Notes: generated by a model from the letters alone, not told the origin. A stretch of DNA of 16,221 nt from Deltaproteobacteria bacterium (GCA_016784945.1 JADHTP010000035.1:1-16221), one strand, 5' to 3'; shown: positions 1-8,393, counted from the first letter of the stretch. Translations and numbers: made by a program.

Positions 1-199
1 TGGCCTCCTTGGGCAGGGCGCCGCCGTCACCGGTGATGCGCCCCATGGTGACACCTTTTCCAGCAACGAAACGGACGGTGACCTCGTCGCCGGGATCCAT
101 GAGCGCCAGACCCAGGATGTCGAAACCCAGGCCCAGGTTGGCCACGGTGGCAGGGGCGAACGCCCGGACTTCGCGATGGGTCGGGCCGGTCACCCTCAC
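1..199 (-). CDS. thrB: Homoserine kinase, N-terminal part (cut by window edge)
   Basis: Homoserine kinase phosphorylates homoserine with ATP, the fourth step from aspartate to threonine, in the cytoplasm. Only the first 66 codons are inside the window. They read as a GHMP-kinase N-terminus: after a short leader comes FAPATVANLGLGFDILGLAL, the family's hallmark opening (usually APATVANLGPGFDxLGLAL), then a beta-strand region with DPGDEVTV. The start is taken as the GTG whose bases overlap the thrA stop (GTGA, 4-nt overlap), which implies translational coupling with thrA. A second in-frame GTG two codons later is possible. The partner thrA immediately upstream makes the assignment strong. The ATP-binding loop (PxxxGLGSSA) lies beyond the window edge and cannot be checked. 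Confidence 0.9.
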   Translation of the reverse strand, partial: MRVTGPTHREVRAFAPATVANLGLGFDILGLALMDPGDEVTVRFVAGKGVTMGRITGDGGALPKEA

Positions 200-2721
200 C
201 CCCTTTCCGCCGCGATGCGGAAGATGTCCCCCAGCACACCCATGGCCGTGACGTGGATGCCCGCGCCGGGGCCGGTGATGACCAGGGGTCGGTCCCGGTA
301 CCGGTCGGAGGTGAAGGAAATCATGTTGTCCGTGCCCTTCAGGCCGGCGAACGGCGAGTCCACGGGCACGGCCCTGGGACCGACCTCGATCCCCGCGGAT
401 GATACCCGGGCCAGGTACCGCAGGACGCACCCCTGGTCAGCGGCCTCCCGAACCCGTTTCGCCATGGGCTCGTCGTACTCTTTGAGCGCTTTCAGCAATA
501 CGTCCCGCTCCATGCCGGCCAGGGAATTGTCCACCAGCGACTCCAGGTCCACGGGCTCGTCACAGAGCACCAGACCCGACATCCGTCCCAGGATGACGGC
601 CTTGCGGCCCACGTCCGCGCCGGACAGGTCCGTGACCGGGTCGGGTTCCGTATATCCCAGCCGAATGGCCTCAGCCACGGCCTCACAGAAGGGATCGCCC
701 GCCTCCAGCCGGGACATGATGAAGGCCAGGGTCCCGGAAAGGCACCCCTCGGCCAGGGTCAGGTGGTCCCCCGTGGCCAGCAGCATCTCCAGGGTATCCA
801 CCACGGGAAGCCCCGCCCCCACGGTGGCTTCGGCCTTCAGGCGCCGCCCCCTTTTCTCCGCCTCCCCGACCAGGCCCCGGTAGGTTTCCAAGGTCCCGGC
901 CAGCGGTTTCTTGTTGGCGGACACCACGTCACAGCCCGACTTCAACGCCTCCAGCATGGCTTCGTGGGCATCCGCCGAGTCCGACACGTCCACCAGGACC
1001 GGTCGAGCCAGGCGCCAGCCCAGAGCCTCCCGAACCATCTCCAGCGGTCCCTGCCCGGCCACCGCCCCCGCGGCTTCCGCCACGGAGCCGCCGGCGGCCT
1101 TGGCATCCAGGACCTCGGTCAGCTTCTCGATGGGGATCCCCGGCGGGTCGAACAGGTAGCCGCCGCGATCCGCCACGGCCACGATCCGGGCCTTCAGACC
1201 GAAGCGGTCGAACACGTGGGCCCGCCTTTGAAGGACCAGGTCCGCGACGGCCCGGCCGATTTGGCCGCATCCCACCAGCAGCAGGTCGAACTCCCGCCCG
1301 GAATCCACACCCGTATCCTGCCTGTGCAGGCCAAATTCCTGGTGTATGGTCCTGACGGCGACCTCCACCTGACCCGATTCCAGGGCCAGCGAGATGTTCA
1401 GTTCGGACGAGCCCTGTGCAATGGCGAGCACGTTGATGCCGTCCTTGCCGAGGGCGTGAAACACGCGGCCCGACACGCCGGGTGTACGGGCCATGCCCAG
1501 ACCCACCGCCGCCACCAGTCCCACGCCCTTCTGGACCACGATTTCCTCGATGGACCCCCGGCTCAGGTCGGGCCTGAACTCCCGCTTCAGGGCGGACTCG
1601 GCGGCAAAAGAGGCGTCGGCTGGCACGGCCATACAGATGGACGACTCGGAGCTGGACTGGCTGATCATGGTCACGCTGATACCCCGGTCGGCCAGGGATC
1701 CGAAGGCCCGGGCCGCCACGCCGGGCACGCCGGCCATTCCCTTCCCTTCGATGGAGACCAGGGCCTGGTCGCGGATGGCGCTGATGGCCTTGACGGGATG
1801 AGAGCCCGGGGTGAAGCGCCCGTCGATCACCGTGCCCGGTGCGTCGGGGGCCAGGGTGTTCCTGGTCTTGACGGTGATGCCTCGGGAGGCCACGGGAATC
1901 ATGGTCCTCTGGTGCAACACCTTGGCGCCGTAATAGGACAGTTCGGCCGCCTCCCGATAGTTGAGCTGACTGATGACCCGTGCCGCGGGGACCACCCCGG
2001 GGTCGGCACTGTAGACACCGTCCACGTCGGTCCAGATGGTCACCTCGGACGCGTCCATGGCCGCGGCGATCAGGGTGGCCGTATGGTCCGATCCCCCACG
2101 GCCCAGGGTGGTGGTTGCCCCGTCGGGCGCCCGCCCGCAGAACCCGGTCACCACGGGCGTCCTGCCTTTTTCCAGAACCGGTCCGAGCGCCCCCGCGATG
2201 GTCCGATCGACCACGCCTGCGAGGGGGCCTGCCTCGCCGAAATTGTCGTCGGTCTCGAGGAACGTGTCCGCATCCATGGCCACGGCGGACACGCTCAGGG
2301 TCTTCAAGGCCAGGGCCAGCAGCCGCACCGACAGCTTTTCGCCAGAGGCCACCACGCGGTCCCGGGTCCTTGGCGTCAACTCGCCCAGCAGGTGGGTGGC
2401 ACCCAGCAGGCCCCCACACTCCTCGATGAGTGCACGGATCCGTGAAGATTCGGGGCCGGATTCATCGGCGCCCAGCCCCCCCAGGGCGTCCTCGTGGGCC
2501 CGGCCGATCTCCGCCAGCGTCTGCTGCGCCTTTTCCAGGTCACCGGCAGCGGCGTCACTGGCAGCACCAAACAACTGGTCGGTGACCCCCGCCATGGCCG
2601 AGGCCACCACCACCAGAGAAGCTTCGCCGGTTGCATCCTTCACCAGGCGCGCCGCCTCGCGGATGCGCGGGGCGTCCCGCAGGCTGGTGCCTCCGAATTT
2701 ATGTACCTCAACGCGCTTCAT
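196..2721 (-). CDS. thrA: Bifunctional aspartate kinase / homoserine dehydrogenase
   Basis: Catalyses the first and third steps of the aspartate pathway: aspartate to aspartyl phosphate, and aspartate semialdehyde to homoserine. The 841-aa product is close to E. coli ThrA (820 aa) in order and length. The aspartokinase domain opens with KFGGTS (residues 8-13) and has GRGGSDH (207-213) and ELSYYGAKVLH. Two ACT regulatory segments follow (about 320-470; ISVTMISQSSSESS and INVLAIAQGSSELN), so threonine feedback inhibition is likely. The homoserine dehydrogenase domain has the NAD(P) loop GCGQIG (484-489), SANKKP (601-606), a GAGLP segment and EPDPVTDLSG (692-701). The ATG at 2721 is chosen because it has AGGGG 9 nt upstream and starts just before the kinase motif; an in-frame upstream ATG at 2772 would add 17 unlikely residues. 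It overlaps thrB by 4 nt. No threonine attenuator was seen upstream. Confidence 0.96.
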   Translation of the reverse strand: MKRVEVHKFGGTSLRDAPRIREAARLVKDATGEASLVVVASAMAGVTDQLFGAASDAAAGDLEKAQQTLAEIGRAHEDALGGLGADESGPESSRIRALIEECGGLLGATHLLGELTPRTRDRVVASGEKLSVRLLALALKTLSVSAVAMDADTFLETDDNFGEAGPLAGVVDRTIAGALGPVLEKGRTPVVTGFCGRAPDGATTTLGRGGSDHTATLIAAAMDASEVTIWTDVDGVYSADPGVVPAARVISQLNYREAAELSYYGAKVLHQRTMIPVASRGITVKTRNTLAPDAPGTVIDGRFTPGSHPVKAISAIRDQALVSIEGKGMAGVPGVAARAFGSLADRGISVTMISQSSSESSICMAVPADASFAAESALKREFRPDLSRGSIEEIVVQKGVGLVAAVGLGMARTPGVSGRVFHALGKDGINVLAIAQGSSELNISLALESGQVEVAVRTIHQEFGLHRQDTGVDSGREFDLLLVGCGQIGRAVADLVLQRRAHVFDRFGLKARIVAVADRGGYLFDPPGIPIEKLTEVLDAKAAGGSVAEAAGAVAGQGPLEMVREALGWRLARPVLVDVSDSADAHEAMLEALKSGCDVVSANKKPLAGTLETYRGLVGEAEKRGRRLKAEATVGAGLPVVDTLEMLLATGDHLTLAEGCLSGTLAFIMSRLEAGDPFCEAVAEAIRLGYTEPDPVTDLSGADVGRKAVILGRMSGLVLCDEPVDLESLVDNSLAGMERDVLLKALKEYDEPMAKRVREAADQGCVLRYLARVSSAGIEVGPRAVPVDSPFAGLKGTDNMISFTSDRYRDRPLVITGPGAGIHVTAMGVLGDIFRIAAERG

Positions 2722-2816
2722 GTCGTCGTGCCCCTGCAGACGTGGCTCACGGATAGTGTACACCTCAACCACCTGTCCGCACCCCGGGCCGGCTCATTCA
2801 GTCCAATCGTGCCCTG

Positions 2817-2825
2817 TGCTATCCT
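2817..2825 (+). promoter_or_regulatory. Possible extended -10 promoter for the broken small gene
   Basis: TGC followed by TATCCT (2820-2825) resembles an extended -10 element, about 18 nt before the ATG at 2844. The -35 region (TTCAGT at 2797-2802) matches the consensus in only three positions, so this is a weak call. Confidence 0.25.
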
Positions 2826-2843
2826 GCCCGCTGAGGTCCACCC

Positions 2844-3296
2844 ATGCCTACGAAACCATGGTTCCATGCCCTGATTGCCGCCGTCCTCACGTCCATTGAC
2901 TGCGTCCAGGTGGACGAGCCGCCCTGCCCGAAGATCACCATCCCCGAGGGATCCGCGGAGTGCAACCAGTTCTGCGAGTGTGAAGCCGTGGACGTGGTGG
3001 GCTAGGCCTTCCGGGTGACACGCATGGAAATCGACGAACCCGAAGCCTTCGCCGAGATCCTCAACCTCATGTGGGAAACGGACATCCTGAACAACATCAT
3101 CAACGTCCTCTTCGTCGTGGACGACGTGATCAAGGGCGAGGGCGGCGTGGCCTTCGAACGCCTGTCCGTCACCCTGGGACCGGGATGGCGGAACCCATGG
3201 GCCTCGAAACGCCTTCTGAGCCGCCGGTGGTCGCACCAACTGTCGCTTGACAGCAACATCCCCCGCCCCGATAATCCGTTCGCCTTTGATCTTTGA
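2844..3296 (+). pseudogene. Small secreted-type protein gene interrupted by an in-frame TAG
   Basis: An ATG at 2844 with a good GAGG site 6 nt upstream opens a 53-codon frame ending in TAG at 3003-3005. It has a short hydrophobic N-terminus (ALIAAVLTS, then a Cys) and a Cys-rich segment (ECNQFCECEA). The same frame stays open past the TAG to 3296, and the sequence right after it reads AFRVTRMEIDEPEAFAEI, then a helical stretch WETDILNNIINVLFVVDDV. A single G-to-A change (TGG to TAG) would explain the stop. Near 3175-3187 the frame also seems to slip: a -1 frame gives a more natural ending, from MAEPMGLETP to a TGA at 3248-3250, just where the tRNA promoter begins. I do not recognise the family. 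It could be two short genes, but one decayed gene fits better. Confidence 0.5.
3247..3275 (+). promoter_or_regulatory. Sigma70-type promoter for the tRNA-Arg/tRNA-His pair
   Basis: A perfect -35 TTGACA (3247-3252) and a good -10 GATAAT (3270-3275) are separated by exactly 17 nt. Transcription would start near 3282, roughly 57 nt before tRNA-Arg. The promoter overlaps the end of the broken gene that starts at 2844, which supports that gene's coding part ending near 3250. Confidence 0.75.
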
Positions 3297-3338
3297 GCAA
3301 GGTGGGGTCGCCTAAAGGACGACAACAGATCCGCCTAC

Positions 3339-3412
3339 GCGCCTGTAGCTCAGGTGGATAGAGCAGCGGACTTCTAATCCGCAGGCCGGAGGTTCGAGTC
3401 CTCCCAGGCGCG
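3339..3412 (+). tRNA. tRNA-Arg (anticodon TCT)
   Basis: A full cloverleaf can be drawn by eye. The acceptor stem GCGCCTG (3339-3345) pairs with CAGGCGC (3405-3411). The D arm has GCTC/GAGC, the anticodon arm GCGGA/TCCGC encloses the loop CTTCTAA with anticodon TCT, and the T arm GGAGG/CCTCC has loop TTCGAGT. The discriminator is G and no CCA is encoded. It reads AGA codons. Confidence 0.95.
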
Positions 3413-3435
3413 CTGGGAGTGCCCCCCTTGTCGAT

Positions 3436-3509
3436 GGTGCGTGTGGCTCAGTGGTTAGAGCACCGGGTTGTGGCCCCGGGGGTCGTGGGTTCAACTCCCA
3501 CCACGCACC
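3436..3509 (+). tRNA. tRNA-His (anticodon GTG)
   Basis: The acceptor stem GTGCGTG (3437-3443) pairs with CACGCAC (3502-3508), and an extra 5' G (3436) faces the discriminator C (3509). This G-1:C73 pair is the identity element of bacterial tRNA-His. The anticodon arm CCGGG/CCCGG encloses TTGTGGC with anticodon GTG. It lies 23 nt after tRNA-Arg and is probably cotranscribed with it. Confidence 0.95.
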
Positions 3510-3552
3510 CTTCCTGATACAGACACCGAACCGTCCCACCTTGCCAGGCACG

Positions 3553-3707
3553 CTATTTCAGGATGATGAACTCCACGCGGCGGTTCTTCGAACGCCCTTC
3601 CTTGGTGGAGTTGTCCGCCACGGGCCGGGGCACCCGCCAGGGTAGCCACCGCGACGACCGTCGCCACCAGGGCCGACAGCCACCGGCCAAGACCCGTTCT
3701 TCTCCAT
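3553..3707 (-). pseudogene. Remnant of an OmpA-family outer-membrane protein gene
   Basis: Two ends of a gene survive without the middle. The 3' end, in one frame to the TAG at 3553-3555, reads RPVADNSTKEGRSKNRRVEF and then IILK, the typical end of an OmpA C-terminal peptidoglycan-binding domain (NSTxxGRxxNRRVE). The 5' end has an ATG at 3707 with AGGA upstream. One base out of frame with that ATG lies a strong signal peptide, GLGRWLSALVATVVAVATLA followed by GAPA. Signal peptide and tail are only a few codons apart and in different frames. The simplest reading is a large internal deletion plus a single-base indel near the AAGAA after the start codon. No function can remain. Confidence 0.7.
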
Positions 3708-3797
3708 GTGTTTCCTATGTTCCCTCCGTCCTCAGGAATGGCAGGTTACCGGGTCTTATCCCCCGTATCGACCGTTCAAGGCCAGTTTTCGGCCCGC

Positions 3798-5393
3798 CTA
3801 CCGGTTGAGTCTGGCGTAGAGGCCCCGATTGAGTCGATAGATGTTGAGGAACTCCCCGAACAGATTGTCGTACAGCCCGCGATTCGCGGGATCGGGATCG
3901 AAGGTGTCCGAAAACCGGATCAGCCCGGGGATGTCGTCGAAACCGATGTGGCCCAGGGCCACGGCAGCGATGAAGGCCGCGCCCCGGGCATTGGCCTGCA
4001 GTGGGTCCTCCACCTGACGGACGGTACGGCCCAGCACGTCCGCCATGATCCGGCACCACACGTCCGAACGGGCCCCGCCCCCGATGATGTTCAGGGGATT
4101 CATGGCACGGCCTGTGAACCGTTCCACGTACTTCAGGTTCCACCGCGTATTCAGGGCCACCCCTTCGAACACGGCCCGCACCATGTCGTCCAGGTTGTTG
4201 TTGACCGACAGGTTGTGCCAGCCCCCGCGCAGGGTTTCGTTGTCCACTGGGGTCTTTTCGCCGTTGAGCCAGGGCGTGAACAGAACCCCGCGACTGCCCG
4301 GGGGCACCTCGCGGGCCACCTCGTCCAGTTGCGCGTAGACGTCCTCCGGGGGCGCTTCATCCCGCAGGCGGTTGCGGTGGTAAAGCAGGTTCTTTGCCAC
4401 GAACTCCAGGCAGCCGCCGGCCATGTCCTGCTCGTTGGCGCAGAAATAGCGGCCCGGAATGGCCGAGGGCAGGGACGCCACCTTGTGGAACACGTCGGTC
4501 TTCTTGAAGGGGACGTGGCACAGCACCCAGGACGAGGTCCCGATGTACACGTGACCATCGAAGTCACCCACGGCGCCCGACCCCACGCAGGCGGACTGGA
4601 GGTCGGCCGCCCCCACGATCACCGGCGTGTCCCGCCTGAGCCCGATGGCATCGGCCACGGCGGGCATAACGGGCCCCAGAACGTCCGTGGAGCGCATGAG
4701 GCGCGGCAGCTTCGCCCGGTCCACCCCCAGCCGGCGGATGAGGCCGTCGTGGTAACGAACGTTGTCGATGTCCCGGTTGTCCGTGACCCAGAACAGGGTC
4801 ACCGAGTCGAAGGACGCCGCGCAGCGCCCCGTGAGCCGCCAGTTGAGCCAGTCCTTGCTCCCCACGAAACGGTGGGTCTCGCGATAGACATCGGGCCTTT
4901 CGTTCTGCACGTACAGGACGTGGGCGATGTCGTCCTTTCCCGACAGGGTGGGCCCGCCGCCGGTCCTTGGGACCCAGTTCAACAGGTTGGACAGGCCGTA
5001 GCCCTCGATGTTCACCAGGCCCTTCATGAGCCGGCGCACGTGGGGCGCTCCCCGGGAATCCAGCCAGGTCAGGGCGTTCATCAGGGGACGACCTTCCCGG
5101 TCCGCGGCAACCGTGCTGGAAAAAGTGCTGGAGCAGCACATGCCCACGATGTGATCGGGATCCAGCCCAGAGGCGCTCACCACCCGGGCCGCCGTTGCCA
5201 CCAGGGTCCGCCACCAGTCCTCGGGGTCCTGTTCCGCCCCGCCACCGGGCAGGTAGTGGATGGGCGTGGGCTCGAAGGCCGTTTCGCCCACCCGGCCGTT
5301 CACCGACACGAGGGCGGTCTTGCACCCCGAAGTGCCGTGATCGATGGCCAGGACGTACCTGTTGTCGGCTGCTGATCGGTCCATGGGCGGCAT
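3798..5393 (-). CDS. FGGY-family carbohydrate kinase (xylulokinase-like)
   Basis: FGGY kinases phosphorylate sugars or polyols with ATP in the cytoplasm. The 531-aa length fits the family. The phosphate-binding motif DHGTSGCKTA is at residues 18-27, followed by QDPEDWW (55-61) and WLDSRG (110-115). The substrate-lobe segment GSKDWLNWRLTG comes next. The C-terminal lobe has GAADLQSACVGSG, YIGTSSWV, FTPWLNGEKTP and NIIGGGARSDVW, the family's signature near the end. The substrate cannot be told from sequence; xylulose, another pentulose or a polyol are all possible. The start could be ATG 5393 or ATG 5384; the latter has GGGGA at a better distance. It follows the saccharopine-dehydrogenase-like gene by 16 nt, so the two are probably cotranscribed. 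Confidence 0.9.
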   Translation of the reverse strand: MPPMDRSAADNRYVLAIDHGTSGCKTALVSVNGRVGETAFEPTPIHYLPGGGAEQDPEDWWRTLVATAARVVSASGLDPDHIVGMCCSSTFSSTVAADREGRPLMNALTWLDSRGAPHVRRLMKGLVNIEGYGLSNLLNWVPRTGGGPTLSGKDDIAHVLYVQNERPDVYRETHRFVGSKDWLNWRLTGRCAASFDSVTLFWVTDNRDIDNVRYHDGLIRRLGVDRAKLPRLMRSTDVLGPVMPAVADAIGLRRDTPVIVGAADLQSACVGSGAVGDFDGHVYIGTSSWVLCHVPFKKTDVFHKVASLPSAIPGRYFCANEQDMAGGCLEFVAKNLLYHRNRLRDEAPPEDVYAQLDEVAREVPPGSRGVLFTPWLNGEKTPVDNETLRGGWHNLSVNNNLDDMVRAVFEGVALNTRWNLKYVERFTGRAMNPLNIIGGGARSDVWCRIMADVLGRTVRQVEDPLQANARGAAFIAAVALGHIGFDDIPGLIRFSDTFDPDPANRGLYDNLFGEFLNIYRLNRGLYARLNR

Positions 5394-5409
5394 CCCCGAT
5401 CAAAGGGCT

Positions 5410-6633
5410 TCAGAAAGGCAGATTGACATTTTCCACGTTGCCGTTTTCGTCCACCTTTTCCACCACCACGCCTTCGAAGGACCCGCCCTTCTGGGTCAGG
5501 GCCAGCACGGGCTGCACCAGAGCCAGGAAGGCCAGCGGTTCCACGCCGCCCTCGGGCGGGAACACTCCTTTCCGGGTGATGGCCCCCTGCTCCATGAGGA
5601 TGGCCCCCATGGCGGCCGGAATGCCCGTTCCTTCACCGAGCGCCTGGTCCACGGAGGCCATGCTGAACCGGTAGGCCCTGGGCAGGCCGTGGCGGATGCC
5701 CCTGGCCACGATCAGGGCGCAACCGCGCTGAGTCCCGAAATCCATGCGTTTGAGGATCTCGTCCCGCTTCTGAAGCAGCCAGGCCACGGCGAAGTCATGG
5801 GGGACGACGGCACCGTCACCCACGGGTATGGACTCCCGGCTGGTGAGGCCCATGCGCGCCACCTCGGTGGTCAGGGTGAAGTACTCGTCGGGCAGAACGG
5901 TGCCCCGGTTGGTAACCCGTTTCAGATTCATGTATCGGGGCATGGTGACCTGTTCCGGGTGGGGATAGGGATAGACCTGAACGCCTTTCCCGATCAGGTG
6001 GAAATCGACCTTTTCACGCAGGGCCAGGCCATCGGGCTCGAAGAAATGGACGGTCTTCAGCTCCCCGTCGATGAACATGGGGATGTCCATGGTCATGCCG
6101 TGCAGCCGGTGGGCAACGACGCCGGGTCCCTCAAAAGGCTCGCCGCCGTGGGCGTGAAAGATGTCCACGGACTCGGTTTCGTCCAGCAACTGGTCCGCAG
6201 CAAAGCGTCCCAGCAGGTTGGTGACCCCCGGGGAGTTCCCCATGCCGATGAGGACGCTGATGCCGGCCTCCTGCGCCGCGGCGTCCATCTCCAGCAGATC
6301 CAGGGTGGCGTCCACGTCGTCACACACGTCCACGTAGTTGATGCCAGCGTCGAGGACCGCTTCCATCACGGGTTTCGCGAACAGGTAGAAGGGTCCGGTG
6401 CAGTTGAGCACCACGTCGCAGCCCTCGATGGCCCGGCGCACGCTGGCAACGTCGCCGGCGTCCACGTGGACCGCCTCCAGGCCCCCGGTCCCGATCTCGG
6501 CACACAGTGCATCGGCCCCCTTTTCGTCGATGTCGCCCACCACCACGGTGTCGAACGCGTCGTGTGCGGCGAGGGTCTTCACCGATACCCGGCCCACGGC
6601 ACCAACGCCCCCAAGAACGATGACCTTGGACAT
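5410..6633 (-). CDS. Saccharopine dehydrogenase-like NAD(P)-binding oxidoreductase
   Basis: The 407-aa protein opens with a Rossmann fold, KVIVLGGVGAVGRV (residues 3-16), with an acidic residue ending the second strand (VVVGDIDEK). It continues with NCTGPFYLFAKPVMEAVLDA and INYVDVCDD, segments typical of the saccharopine dehydrogenase / Lys9-like family. GMGNSPGVTNLL marks the start of the substrate domain. Members act on amino-acid-derived imines or aldehydes, but many have unknown substrates, and a lysine role cannot be assumed here. The ATG at 6633 has GAGGT 9 nt upstream. The gene lies 64 nt after the membrane glycosyltransferase and 16 nt before the FGGY kinase, all in one direction, so the three may form an operon. 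Confidence 0.85.
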   Translation of the reverse strand: MSKVIVLGGVGAVGRVSVKTLAAHDAFDTVVVGDIDEKGADALCAEIGTGGLEAVHVDAGDVASVRRAIEGCDVVLNCTGPFYLFAKPVMEAVLDAGINYVDVCDDVDATLDLLEMDAAAQEAGISVLIGMGNSPGVTNLLGRFAADQLLDETESVDIFHAHGGEPFEGPGVVAHRLHGMTMDIPMFIDGELKTVHFFEPDGLALREKVDFHLIGKGVQVYPYPHPEQVTMPRYMNLKRVTNRGTVLPDEYFTLTTEVARMGLTSRESIPVGDGAVVPHDFAVAWLLQKRDEILKRMDFGTQRGCALIVARGIRHGLPRAYRFSMASVDQALGEGTGIPAAMGAILMEQGAITRKGVFPPEGGVEPLAFLALVQPVLALTQKGGSFEGVVVEKVDENGNVENVNLPF

Positions 6634-6697
6634 GTGAACAGCACCTCGTTGGATTATCGGGGGGATGTTAACCCATAATGGCCCGTACCGCAGCGGA

Positions 6698-8293
6698 TCA
6701 GCGTTGGAACGTGTACGAGCCCACGGAGAAACGGACGGAACCCCGCCGCAGGTCCGTGACCGGGAAGGTGGAAACGGGTCCCGCCTTGAGCGAGCGCAGG
6801 GGAAGGGACCGGCCCAGGGCCCTGGAAAAGCCGCCCGTCGGCTGGGCGAACCAGGCCACGTGACGGACGGAAGGACTCAAGGTCACTTCCTGGTTTGCAG
6901 GCAGTTCGTCCGCGAGCCAGAACCCTTCGCCGGACTGGCACTTCACGCCGTGATCCCGTGCCTCGCAGACCTCCGCACCCGGTTTCGGCACACCGGTGGA
7001 ATCCCGGTCCATGAGCCACAGCACCGTGAAGTCCGGCAGGTAGTACATTGCCCGTCTGAACTCGAACCGGCCGTCACGGGTGACCACGAGGACCGTGGAA
7101 GGATCGCCGTGGGACAGGTCCCTTATGGCGTCCAGGGTGGCGGCCGTATGGGCCTCGGCGTGCTGTATTGCCGGCCACGAACGGTCGCCGAAGGTCAGGG
7201 TCCACCACGTGGGCGGCGCCAGGAACAGGGCGGCCTGGACCGCGAGGACGCCGCCCAGCAGGGCACCGAACAGGAGACGCCAGTCCGGCATGAAGGCCCG
7301 GACAAGGACCCGGGCGCTGAAAAGGGCTACCACGGGCGCCAGGACCAGCATGTGCCCGGCTTTGTAGATGAACATCAGGGCGAACCACGTCAGGGGGGGC
7401 AGAAGCCACGCCAGGTAGACGCCCTTGAAGGCGTCCTCGCGCAGGGTCCTGAAACGACCCAGCGCCACCATCACCAGGGCCACGGCCCCGGCGGCGGACA
7501 AAGCCCCGATCCCGAAGCGCCACAGGGCGTCGAGGTTGGTGCGGACGGCGCCCTCGCTGGCGCCCAGCAGGGGTGAATAAAACGCGCCGAACACGCTGAA
7601 GAACTGGGTTCCGAACAGTTTCAGCAGGGATTCGCCCCCCCCGGCTAGCATCACCAGGGGTGCGGCCCAGGCCCCGATACCCGCCACGGCGGAGACCCCC
7701 GCCACACCCACCCGGAAGATGGCCGCGGTGGATTGCAGTCCCCCACAGGCCATGAAAAGCCGCCAGATGGCGAAGGGCAGGAAGAACAAGGGCAGGCTCT
7801 GTCGCAGACCGCCCAGGAGGCCATAGACCAGGAAGAAGCCCACGATCCGGCCCAGCGAGCACCCCCGCTTCAGGTCCAGGCCCCAAAACACCAGGACGAT
7901 GGCGGCCAGGGCCTCGGCGGGGTAGGACTCGCCGGACACGGCGTAGTACAGGGTCAGGGGATGGAAGGCCAGCAACGCCGCCGCGACCCATCCTTCCAGG
8001 GTGCCGTACATCTTGCGGCCCAGGAAGAAGACCGCCGCCACGGCCAGCGCCGCGGCCGCTACGGAGGCCGCCTGCATGGCCCGGTCCGTGGACAGGCCCA
8101 GGTCGGCAAACAGCCAGCCCACCGCCATGTGACCCAGGTAGCCCGGGGGATGGGGCTGGTGGATCGGCATGGCGAAGTGCTCCAGGCCCAGGGCGAACTG
8201 GATGGCGTCCCAGGAGGCAAGGTGCCCCGGCAGGAACAGGGCGTACAGGCCCGCGGCGCCCAGAAGGATGGCCAGTGGCAGGAAGGGTTTCAC
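6698..8293 (-). CDS. Polytopic GT-C type membrane glycosyltransferase (PMT/GT39-like)
   Basis: About 531 aa. The N-terminal two thirds are a run of hydrophobic helices, starting with LPLAILLGAAGLYALFLPG, and the last ~170 residues are soluble. An acidic residue in the first outside loop (SWDAIQFALGL) and HQPHPPGYLGHMAVGWLF match the GT-C fold of PMT/GT39-type transferases, which use polyprenyl-phosphate sugars at the membrane. Substrate unknown. The GTG at 8293 is chosen because it directly precedes the first membrane helix; the frame stays open upstream only as a shadow of eno. No Shine-Dalgarno is visible, but a TGC-TATGTT extended -10-like element ends 6 nt before the GTG, so a leaderless transcript is possible. 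It diverges from eno. Confidence 0.8.
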   Translation of the reverse strand: MKPFLPLAILLGAAGLYALFLPGHLASWDAIQFALGLEHFAMPIHQPHPPGYLGHMAVGWLFADLGLSTDRAMQAASVAAAALAVAAVFFLGRKMYGTLEGWVAAALLAFHPLTLYYAVSGESYPAEALAAIVLVFWGLDLKRGCSLGRIVGFFLVYGLLGGLRQSLPLFFLPFAIWRLFMACGGLQSTAAIFRVGVAGVSAVAGIGAWAAPLVMLAGGGESLLKLFGTQFFSVFGAFYSPLLGASEGAVRTNLDALWRFGIGALSAAGAVALVMVALGRFRTLREDAFKGVYLAWLLPPLTWFALMFIYKAGHMLVLAPVVALFSARVLVRAFMPDWRLLFGALLGGVLAVQAALFLAPPTWWTLTFGDRSWPAIQHAEAHTAATLDAIRDLSHGDPSTVLVVTRDGRFEFRRAMYYLPDFTVLWLMDRDSTGVPKPGAEVCEARDHGVKCQSGEGFWLADELPANQEVTLSPSVRHVAWFAQPTGGFSRALGRSLPLRSLKAGPVSTFPVTDLRRGSVRFSVGSYTFQR

Positions 8294-8335
8294 GCCAGAA
8301 ACATAGCACAGGCCCGCGGGTGGAGGGCCCGCAGG

Positions 8336-8364
8336 TTGCCACGGGCGATTGGGGCCGCTATCAT
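8336..8364 (+). promoter_or_regulatory. Sigma70-type promoter of eno
   Basis: TTGCCA (8336-8341) and TATCAT (8359-8364) are 17 nt apart, and the eno ATG at 8394 lies 29 nt after the -10. The site is in the 100-bp gap between two divergent genes. Confidence 0.65.
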
Positions 8365-8393
8365 CCGGACGTCCCATCAAGGAGAATCCAACC

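Noticed and set aside
763..2445. Long plus-strand frame opposite thrA, and a second on the minus strand at 929-2419
   Set aside because: Out-of-frame shadows of thrA in high-GC DNA; rich in Gly, His, Arg and Pro, with no family motif.
2722..2843. Threonine attenuator or leader peptide before thrA
   Set aside because: No Thr/Ile codon run and no terminator/antiterminator pair seen; no convincing -35/-10 pair either.
3312..3551. Minus-strand frame with WWELNPRPPGPQPGALTT
   Set aside because: This is the well-known false protein translated from the antisense of tRNA genes.
3708..5375. Long plus-strand frame opposite the FGGY kinase
   Set aside because: Shadow; the minus-strand frame carries the whole FGGY motif set.
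5344..7576. Plus-strand frames opposite the oxidoreductase and the membrane transferase
   Set aside because: Low-complexity shadows without domains, opposite clearly real genes.
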